Origin: a virus
Virus record (IMG/VR): IMGVR_UViG_3300047564_000343
Location: 1-43,573 of that record
Strand: one strand, 5' to 3'
DNA: 43,573 nucleotides
Part shown: positions 17,701 through 29,700 of the stretch, one piece after another
How the letters are laid out: every line of letters starts with the position of its first letter
Numbering within the stretch: the first letter of the stretch is position 1
The notes under the pieces: generated by a model
The model's input: the letters and a program-made list of their open reading frames with translations, nothing else
Told to the model about the DNA's origin: nothing
Databases searched by the model: none
Translations under genes and position numbers: made by a program

Positions 17701-20700
17701 ACTGCGTTTAGTCCACTATTAATTGGACCAGTAAATTCTGTCCAGTTTAGACCATTAAGACTCTTATAGATTACGCCGGCACCGGGCTTTGAACCTACTG
17801 TTATATAACCAGTAAATCCAGATGCAGTAACATACGCTACATCATTCAATATTGTTGTAGCACCAAGTGACGGCAATCTTGCTTGCCAGTTAACTAGATC
17901 GGTGCTAGTTACGATATTAGTATTGACTGCTATGAACAACCCGTTATTGCATATTACAGCATTATATGCTTGATTTGCTTCTATCATTCTTATCTTGAAG
18001 ATATCACGCCCAATTTCCGGGACGCCGAAAGGCACAAAGTAAGTATCGGTTTTCCAAACAGTTTGATTGTCGCTTGTGAATAAAGGTATTGCTCTATTAT
18101 TTGATGTCATCACATATTGGTCACCATATCTAACAATGTCTGTGAATGACAATGTATCATTTGCTAACTTATATAATGACCAATCATTTTGCACTTCTAT
18201 GTCTGCAATGATGCCTGAATAATTAGGAAGATTTGCAGGAGCAATATAATTAGTACCGTCAAACGCCACAGCAGGTATGTTAACATTAGTAGCAACGAAT
18301 GATTGATCTATCAACTGTGTATCGATAGGATACTGCTGATCAGGATCGAATTGATTGCCTTTATATGTTGTATTAGGATAAGTCAAACCTGTAAACAACT
18401 GTGTCAAATCTCTGCCCGGCATGTTAATAGTAGGTTGATAATAACCTTCTGCGCGATCAAGTGCGTTCAATCTCATATCGCCGCTACTTAATAATTCCCA
18501 ATTACCAAACACGAATTGATTATCATTATTTGATATCACGCATGACCATAGACGATTGTTATAGCGAACTATGCTTGGTGTGAATGTGAATGGTTCTGGT
18601 AACAACGCAAAACTGCCTACTGTAGCCATAGTCATTGAACCGCTGGCGCTGGTTGTAAAGTTGATTACTGCACCGCCTTCTGTAGCCGCCAAGCGAACTG
18701 TTGTTGATGTTGGCTTGTCGTAGATATAGTAAGTCTTACCTAATATGATTTCAGATGAGAACATTGTACCAGTAAACACGACCGGATCATCAATATCAAA
18801 AGCCGCTGAACTTGTAACAGTTACTCTATCGTCCGATGATGTGATCGCTGTGGCAGTAGTTGTAGTAAAGCCGGCGTATGTGAAATCTGCACCCGCAACT
18901 GGAACTTGCAATAACGGATCGCTATACACTTCAAATGTGTTAGCACTACGAACCTTCAAGTAGTAATCAGTAGTTATACCCAATGCATAATCACTAGGTG
19001 AACTATAGAATGTAAACTTCTGTCCATTAACTTGACCTGGGCTCACCGGCAATGATATGCTCATAGTAGCACTTTGTGAAGTTGTAGCCACTAATTGCTT
19101 GACCTCTGTCTGACTTGTGATGAAGCAATATGTCAATGGATCTGATACTTGTGTAGTTGTGATGAATGTGCCACCTGTAGGTGTAGTACTGATACTGATT
19201 ATATTGGTACTGATGCTCTTTATATAATAAATCTGTTGTTTGTTGATACCACCAAATGTATCCTGAGACACACCATTCACGTACATACCATCAAATACTA
19301 TAGGATCTCCTACCTTCAATCCATTAGTAGTCTCTACGCTTATGTTGCCGAATGCATCTGTAGATAACACTCTGATATAAACTGTATCCATATTTTCGGA
19401 TACTGAGAATGCTTCAGAGCCGAATAGTGATACTACGTAATAAACCTTATTAGCCTCTAATCCACCAAACACGTTACCTGTGAATATAACCGGTACATTG
19501 AGATACATTCCGTTAGTACCACCGGTACCTATAGCACTCAACGGTACTGTAATAGAATTGTTAGTAGTATTCGTACCTGTGATAGTTCTTATACCAGGAT
19601 AGTTAGCGGTGATTACTGTAGTGTCTGTGACTTTGGCAACAAAACATTTCATGTTTGTCAATACGCCAGTTGTCAATGACAATGCAGGGCCGCCTATAGT
19701 TGCACTTATTGTGAATGAATCTCTATCTATAATAGATTGAACATAATATACAGTATTAGCAACTATACCTGCCTCAGTTCTTGTGAATTTTATAGGCATA
19801 CCAACTGTCATACCTGTTGTACCACCAGATGGATATTGATCAGCAGGTGAACTCGTAGTACTTAGATTGATGTCAGTACTGCTAGTGATTCCACCTACAG
19901 TTCTTACAAGATTTGACCATTCAGTCAATGTATTATTTGCTACTGACACTATAGGAAACACTGTTCCCTCTGCGCTTGACAATATAATATTGATGTCCGG
20001 TTGTGATGAAGCCAATGAAACTCCACTTGATGAACCATCTAAGTAATAGCCCACAAACTGACTACCATAGAATGTATTCGGTGTCCAGTCTGTTATCTGT
20101 GTGTTGTAACTTGTTCTATCAAATCTCAAGTTGATGTTGTTTTCTCTCACAGGATAACTTGTCGATATCGCTATGGCTCTAGCACCAATAGTGATAGACT
20201 GCGTGCCTGTACCTTGAGCAAGGAATGTTACTCTATTCTTGTCTTCTAGCGCATTTAGATATGAGTCATATAATGCTATGATAGTGTTAGGACTTGAATC
20301 TAGTACGTTGACATAATAATATTCTTTGTTAGATAAACCACCGATGTTGGTAGTGCCAGATACATATCTAACCATATCTCCTGTATCCAATGCTGAGGCA
20401 TTTAACTCTATCGTGTTACTGGTCAGATTGACATTTGCACTAGCAAATTCAAATGTTTCAGCAGTCTCTATTCTGATCTCAGGAGTCACAGCATAACCTG
20501 CACCCGGATTGATAACATTGATTCCTGTAACTTTGTCTAGGCTCATAACCACTTGAAGTTCAGCCTGAACTCTTGGTTCTGGATACTTTTCTGTATCGAT
20601 ATAAGCAATCACTCTAGGCGGGCTAGAATAGTTCTTACCGCTATCTAATACAATTATCGGTTCTAAATCCATGAATATATCTGAATTTGGTAAATGTATT

Positions 20701-23700
20701 GATACGTCTGTTTGATTTGCACCTCTAGTCAAACCAGTTAGCACTCCGGTGGCTCTGTCTACGCTGGCATAAGTTATCAATTCATCGCCGATCTTTATAG
20801 TACCATTGACTGGATACCCTTGTGCATTGTCAACTACGATTGAGGTGCTAACCATTGTCACATAAGACAATAGTTTGCCCATGAGATAACTAGTCTCTCC
20901 GGTTAGACTTACGCCGTAATTATTGAACCAGTTAGTATAATTCTGTGCTTGCCATACGTTTGCGCTAGGTAAGAATTCATAGTCGGTATTAACGTTGTTG
21001 TATACAAGTTGCGGGCTAACAAATTTATTGATAGTCGAATCGAATTGTGCAGGAACATCAAAGTCTGTTATAGTCCCTGGATATACATCACCGCCTGTGT
21101 AATTAAACAAGAATTCTTTTATCACTACGTGATATGGTTTTGTTTCATTGACATAACCTGACAAGAATTCTTGATTATCACCAATAAAGTTTTTCAACTC
21201 TTTTAGTTCACGAATCTTGTGTGATACATCGATTAATGAAGTCTTATTGAGCCATGGTAGATAGTTTTGATTCTCTATTGTTTCTTCTTGGATATATTCA
21301 AACAACAATATCAAACTCTTATTTCTATGGATCAATAACTCATTAGTATAAATCTGTTCGCTTAATGCGCGAACGATCCAGCGTGTAGGCTGACTTGGGT
21401 AAGAATCAAAACTATCAGTATCGTAGAATGTTCCACCAAAGCCATATCCGGCTGCGCTATAATCATACAGGCTACTCTTAAATTGTATAGTACCGTTTTG
21501 CAAACCTATTCTAGTCCATACACCTGCGCCTTCGTAAATGTATGTTTCGCTAGAACCTAAACCGTTCTTAGATACTGTGACTATGGTTCCCGATGCTACA
21601 TCTAATGCTGATAGATCGGCATAGATAGGTACTTGCAATACTGATCTTGTATTGTTATCGTAGCCAGGTGCCCACCAGTTGATATATTCCCAATAATCTT
21701 GAGTATCATAATATGTACCTGACTCAAACAAGAAATCGAATGATCTGAGTTCTGCTATCGGGTACAATGTCATTATAGTGTTTGCATATTGAATGTAATT
21801 CTTTAATGCCGCATATCTGTCATAGAAGAAACTCTGTCTTGGACGAGCGAGAACACCACTCTGAACTGCCTTAGGTAAGAATGGATCCGGTACTGATTGC
21901 CCTATCTCATCTACACCACTCAAACTATCAAGTAATCTGTCATACAACGATTCTGGTTCTTTGACTCCTAATATACCTGGAACACCCGGTAAGAAATCAT
22001 CCGGGAAATCACTTCTTATCAAATCAAACTGCTGGTGCGCAGGATTGCTCTCAGTACCAGTATTGTAACCTACATGCAATACGCTATCATTAGCATTGAT
22101 ATAGCCTTTACAATTGTATACGGCAAAAACATTTGTTGATAATGGAGCCAAATATGCGATACCTGTACCCTGCGGATTGGCTATGTAATTAGCAATGTTT
22201 GTATCTGCTAATGTCTTATTTGGATCCACGATTCCAGTATTTCTTACCCAGAAATAATATATAGGTACTACAGTATTATTTGAGTTCAACGATGTCTGTA
22301 CTGTGAACGCTGCCACGTTCTTAGGTGTGCCGGGTCCTTGATACTCTGTAGGAGGTACTGTACTTGCAACCCATGTGCAAACTGCTACATCACTACCTGG
22401 GAACAATTGTCCCCAGTATCTTGCATTGTACAGATTATCATTTTGATGGTAGTTTATGAAACGTATGTTAGTAGTATCGAACCATATCTTACCTATTTGA
22501 TCTGCGCCCCAAACTAAGTTTGGTAATGTGCTTGTAGTATTATTATATCCTGCAGGATCAGTATTAGTGATAAAATCTATGTTTTGTCTTACTGCGCCTA
22601 GTATCTTACCCTGCAATGGATCGATATAGTCTAAGTTGATTAGTGTGTTATTAGTTTCCGCGCTGAAAATCTGTATGTTTTCTAATCTTTCGATATCTAC
22701 TATAGGATTAGTCTGTCTATAAACTTCCCAGTTCTGAACGCCATAATTATTGATATATGTCACCACTTGACCATCTTGTACATTAGGTCTAAAGTTAGGT
22801 GCACCTATCACTATTCTATCATCATTCCATTCTAATGCATCGCCATAACGCGGCTGTGCCCCGTATTCTAGATTTTTTGCATTCACACTTTGTGCGTAAG
22901 TATAATTGCCTATGTTAGTCAATGACTCAAGGTAATTACTTAGATAGTCAAATGTATAAACAGCACCTGCATTATTGAAAACATCGACAAATTGTGTCGA
23001 ATTGTTATCGAATATAGTATCGTTATCATTATTGGTATCATCAATAAAATCAAATGTTGTTGCTGAATATCTATCTGCTACAGGCGCGCTAATAGCCACG
23101 CTGTTGTATTCATTAAATTTAACTGCGGTACCAAACTGGCTTGCACCTACTTCATGAGGATTATTGATTATTTGAGTTTGTGTATATATTGTCAATCCTA
23201 ATTGAGTCAATGCTATTGGATCGTATGTAGTAATCAACAACTCTTGATTTACATTTGCTAAATCATGATTTGCTAAACTTATTATCAGTTTACCATCATT
23301 ATGATCAGCAATCACATTTGTTATTTTAGCGTTGTTGATAGATGCGGCCGCATTTTCTGCATTGCCGGCGGTAATCGTTACCAAGAATCCATTGATCAAT
23401 ATTTGTCTAGGTGCTGTAACAGTAGTATTGATAGTACCTATCACAGTACCAAATCTTGCACCACCGTTAGTGTATCTGAATACTCCGCCCTCTACATTGC
23501 CTGTACCTAGGTAGTATGGCGCACCTACTAATATCTCAGTACCAGAAGTATTGGTGTCGCAACTATAACCAAATTGAACACCGATTCTAGGTGCTTGTTC
23601 GTTAGTCAATGTCTGAATCAATACAAATTGACTACCGCTTACATTCAATATATCTCCATAACTAAACTGTCCGCTATATGTCAATGTAGTACCTGACACA

Positions 23701-26700
23701 GAATACAATGAAGTATCTACAAGTATACCGTTCTTAGTTACAGTTAATGGAAGCGTTGGATCGGGAGCCCATATCAATGTGAATTGCGCAGGTGTAACTG
23801 AATTATAAGCCTGGTTGATTTCTATGTTCTGTACTAATCTGTCATAGACATAAGAATTGCCATAGTTTAGTACAGTACCATCGTCAACATAAGGTGCCCC
23901 TACTACTAGAGTAGTACCATAGTAATTAGTGGCGATTGAATATCCAAACTTATCAACGCTTATTGAACCATTAGTAATGGTTGTCATGTACTGATAATCG
24001 CAACGTGTTGCTGTACCTGTGCCAGTACCAATCAATGTTCCCGGGGGCGAACTGCCATCATCAGCAACAAAGTATATACCAACTTCATTTGATACTGCAC
24101 CTACGGCAGTAAAATCAGTTGTGCCTATACTTGTTATTTGATAAGTTTTTCCTACTACGAAACTTCCAGCAGTAGTACTGATGTTTCTTCTACGGAAAGC
24201 ATGAACTTTGTTTCTAGCAGACGGAGTATTTTCATTAAAATCGCTGATATATAGCCAGTTCAAGTCGCCTGACAATGCTACTGCACTACCAAAATTAGTA
24301 CTACCGTTAGTAGCGACATTATCAGATGCCAATATAGTTTGATATGATATCAAATCATTGCTAATAGTAGTATCGTTTAATGTATAAATCTTTACACGAG
24401 GATTAGTAGTAGGTTGTGATATGACATAGATGTTGTCTTTATGTGCTATGCTAGTACCAAAACTTGCGTCACCGGTCAATGTTGCAGTATTGTCGTAATC
24501 GCCGGTTATGACGTTTAATGTATATCTGTAAACATTGTTAGCACCACTGTCTGCGATCAAGTATCCAACTGAGGAATCGAACGCTACTGCGTTACCAAAA
24601 TTCACAGCATTTGTTTTGTAATATTCTGCATCATATTGATAGTTGATGCTCTTCTGATATACTGCCCATCCGCCGTCATTGTTAGTATCAACCCATACTT
24701 TATTCTTTACGAATTCAGTATTGACTAATGGTAAACTATTGATATCGCCGGGTTGTTCCACTCTTTGAGACAAGAACTTTAAGCCTATACCTTCACCTGT
24801 TAATACCTTAGTTGATCCCGGTAATGTCAATGATACCAATACTTGTCTAGTATTAATGATAGTAGATGCTGTGAAATAGCCATTGACGCTTGAATCAAAA
24901 TTGATTATAGCGAATACTTCATACTGTGATAGATCATGATCATCAGCGAAAGTTACTGTGCAAGTGCCGTTCAGATTGGCGCGTACTTGAACTACTCTTC
25001 CGCTAGTGACAGGTGTCAGTATCTGCCAAGTCGATTGATTATCTGCTAGCCATACATAATCATTTACATATAGATCGGATAATGGTACTAGTATACCATT
25101 CTGATCAACTCCGGTTGGCAAGTTGCTGTAGAAATAAGCAGACATCTTGACATCGTTGATATTGACATATCCAGCATTAGGATATACTCTATCAGGAGTA
25201 TCGCTAGCCACTGTAGGTAATATATACGGAGTATTGATCGGTCTACCATAATTATATAGGCTATATAACGGTACTAATTCTTGTGCGCCCGGTACGTCAT
25301 TTCCATCAGTTAAACCTATGATGCCAGGATTGCCAGTCAATTGACTTTCATTCAATTTGAATTCAATGAAATTGTCATTTAACGTTCCGCCAAATGTTCC
25401 TTGTAATATCGCCCAGTTCTCATAGACATCATAATCTATGCCGCCTTGAGGTAAATTAGAACCCTTGAATGCTTTTACTGCGTTCAATGTACCTTTTTCT
25501 TTGATCAAGTTCTTGTACACGTTGACCTGTGTTATGTCAGTCAAGTCTGCGCTTGCCATGTACTCTCTAGGTCTAAAGCCTATCAAACTGAAACCCAATA
25601 GATCAGCATCTTTCTCTAGATTTGCCTCATCAGTATTGTAGTACAATGCACTTTCATAACTGCGTGTGCTACTGTTAGGTAACAAGCCTTTTTGTATCTC
25701 ATCATAATCGGTGATCTTCCACTGGTTCTGATTGAACTTAGGATTAGGTTGTATGATTTCGAGTGCAGTAAAGAATTTATTCTTATATTTGACGATCTGA
25801 CCTTTAGTATATTTGAGATCGCCTGACCACTCTTGTATATTGTCTTGATTGTAAATGAAACCGCTAGCAAACATAGTGCCGTTCCATTCAGCACTCTTAG
25901 TACCGCGAACATAGATACGATTCTGCTTCAAGCCTGAAACAAGATTATAGATGACATCGTTGAACAATGTCTCATTCTGGAATACGATACCGTGTTCTAT
26001 ATTGCTTAAATTAAACTGTCCGTATGCGATTGCATCACCGTCGTTCAACGGCTTGATCTGGAATAATGTTTGATCTCTTGCTATAGCCAAGTCTTTATTT
26101 TGTATTGGATACAAATTATTGTTCAACACAAAGTTTGTTTGGTTATAAGTTAAAGGTTGTACGATATGATCTGCTTTATCGATAGTCAACTGTTTAGCAG
26201 ATGGATTCAATGTGATTACGCTGCCTGAGATGAATCCCACTTGTGTCCAATACAAGAATTCTGCAACCATCTGATTCCAATTAATCGGAACGTTCTGTAT
26301 CTGGTCATCAAATACTGCGCCCCTGCTTTCTAACCATGCACCATAGTCTACTAAGAATTGTGCGACATCGGTAGTGGTATAGAATATAGTACCATAAGGG
26401 GTGATTACTTCAGTAGGATAATGATCTTTTGCTACTGATACTGTAGTATCCTGTACTGTTATTCTGTCTTTCGGACCGTTCAATACAGGGCGCAATGTTC
26501 TAAAGAATGCGCTAGTCTGGCTGTTGCCAAATACAGCAAATCCCTCAGTAGTTTTTTGTATCACTACACCGGAATAAACTAGTTTTACTGATGGCTGATT
26601 TTCATATAACAACACTTGATAACTCTCATCAGGAATTATCAAACTGCTATTCTGCGCATCCGGGGTGCCTTTCTCGACAAAGAATTTTAAAATAGACTTG

Positions 26701-29700
26701 TCGCTGAAACCCGCTAGCCTATGAACTAATCTTACATCTAAGTTCGTCAATAATTTTTTGATGTTAGTGGTAGCATCAACACCTAATTGTTTTTCATAGT
26801 CAACGATCCAATTGATGTAACTAGTTTTCGCTGTACCGTTGCCGTAAATCTCTATCTCACTAGGAACTAAGTGTGTTCTACCATTCACTAGGAACTGATC
26901 GAACTCGCTGTTATACTTGTAATTGTCTAAGTCTGCACCTAAGTTATAAAAATCTGCCGGCACTAATAATGCCTGCAATCGCATCAAGTCGAATGGATAT
27001 GTTGAACTTTTACGATATGAGTATTCTACAGGAGCATCATCGCCCACCATCCAATTACGTTTGAACGTTAATTGATTATAATTTGCTATTACTGTGTCTA
27101 AAGGTTCTTTGAGATTACCCTGATCATCTACAGGTATTATGTTTAACAGACCCGGTCTCTTGTATAAAGGTCTTACTACAGGATCACCGTTGTTATAATC
27201 TATTCCATCTTGTAAATCAGTCCACAATATCAAGTTTTGATTTGTGTAGGGTGCAGGACCATAACGATCTTCCCACCAACTTGGCTTAGTAGAATAACCG
27301 ATCATAGCCCATGGTGTCAAGTTAGGAGTCGATGTATCATAAACATATTGATAGATACCTCTCCAGTTACCCTGCATCACTAAACTGTTGTCTAGTTTTA
27401 ATGTGCTTTCTCTATAATTATAAGTATATGGATCTGGTGCTCTGTATAATTGTGTCTTATAATCTAATCTGTTTTGACCTACCCAATCTAAGAAATTCTT
27501 GCTATAAACTTCTGTCCACTCTAGATAACTTAATGCAGTACTTCTGAAATAACCAGGAACAATCAATGCAAGATCGACAGGTAATGATCTGCTTAACTTG
27601 ATATTGTTATAAACTCTTGTCTCATATTCAAGTAATGCTTGATCTCTGAAATCAGACGGTACACCGAATACAGCATCATATTCTCCGTATAGTTTGTTAT
27701 ACGAACCATCATGACCTTGTATGAAATAAGTAGGTTCTGCGTAAGTATTATCTAATAATATCTTAGGTTCAAACAATGGATATAGACCTAACTTAGTTGG
27801 AGTATTAGGAATATATGAACCATATGTTTGATTATATTCTTTGATTATGATTTTGTCATCAGTCTGCAAGAATACATTGACTGTCACGCTAGGGCTAGTT
27901 GTGCTGATTACGTACTGTGTATCTCTCAATAACTGTTTAGTTACCGCGACACCTTGAATCTTTCTTTGTAGATATATTAATACGCCATCATAGTTTGCAG
28001 TACTGAAATCATAAATCTTGCTTAGTGGGAATACTGATGTCTCTGCTTGGTTAGCGAACGTATAAGTGTTGCTGATAAACGGAGCCTTGTTAGGTATCAT
28101 GTCAGACCAAAAGAAAGGCTGTTCTTTGCTCTTTACGCTTGTAATGATATCGATGGCTTCATCTAATAATGCGGAAGGATCAAACTTTTGTTGAGCCGCG
28201 ATTTGGTTGACAGTATCGATTAATAGATTCTTAAATTTGATATATTCTCTACTGTTGAACAATAATGCATCATATAGATTATGTTGTGGATCGCGCAAAA
28301 ATGCGCCCGGTAACACTAAACTTGCGCTGTTCTGAGTTATGGCTGTGCCCCATGGCACTAGATTTCCTAGATCACGATAGTTGTTTGGTCCAAACATCTC
28401 TCCTGTAGTATCAGGATTGTTTTCAAATATAGATTGATATTGACCTCTGATATCACCGATATCGACAGATGTGGGGTCAGTATTAAATGGGTTGTTCTTT
28501 AAGTTTATAGGTATGCTATAATATGCATGTTCACTTACCTTGTCGCTTAATATTAATACTTGTATAGGTGTATCGATATCTTCTGACAACTGTATAGTTA
28601 TGATAGTTGAGTCTGTCTTGTTTTCTACTGTGTAGTCTGTGCCTAATGTCAATATATTATTATTGTTGTATACTTGCAGACTTGGCCATATAGTATCATC
28701 TACATTTAGTTGCGGCACATCAACATCTACTGTGAATTCTATAGTATCTCCCGCATTCAATATTTGTGCAGGAACATTGGCTACATAATTAAATTGAAAT
28801 ACTTGATATTGAGTGCTTGGTGCTACCGCAGTTTGCCAACCCAATAATCTTTCATATTCGGTTCTAGAAGTATAGTTGTATACGAATCCATTCTTTACTG
28901 TACTAGTGATAGAATTTCCATCGCTGATGTAATCGAAAGTTTGAGTATTCAAAGATATCTCAAAACTAATGTCACCTACATTATTGATAGAACTATAACT
29001 TATAGGGAATCCCAATACAGCATCGTTAATACCAACACCCAACTTGTAATTGAAAAGTTTACAGCCGTCAAATGTAGATGATTGATATACTAAATCATCA
29101 CTATAACTGATACCGTTCTCGTCAAACAAATCAAATTTAGGTGCTTGATTTACTGTGGTCTTTTGTTGTGCTTCAGGGAAGTCATCAACGGTTCCTGAAT
29201 AATATTCACCATTAAAATATACAGCAAGCCCTTTAAAATTAAATCCATTACTAATAGAGAACTGATCGCCTGCTAATACAAAGCTGTCTACTGCTTCAGT
29301 TAATGTAATGACCGGATAAGATGTAGAACTTATAGTATTGACTTCTGCTACATATATCTTGTTTCTTATTTCTAAATTATCATCTTTAGCGAATACCACT
29401 CTTGCGCCTGGGAATAATAATAAATCCGTGTTATCGGTTGGGTTAGCAACGAATGATGCATTTGTAGTAGCAGGTATAGCGGCGCTAGGTATAGGCCAAT
29501 ATACAGTCATCTGATACGTAGGATTGCTAGCGTCTATAGATAAGATTCTAGTACCTGTAGGCAATACACTAGCAGAACCCATGATTAAATCATTGATCCA
29601 CAATCCCTGGCTAAACGTGCCTTCTACTATATCACTTGCATTGATAGATATAGTGGTTGTAGTCTTTTGTAGTACTTGACCAGTACCTTGAACACTTATA

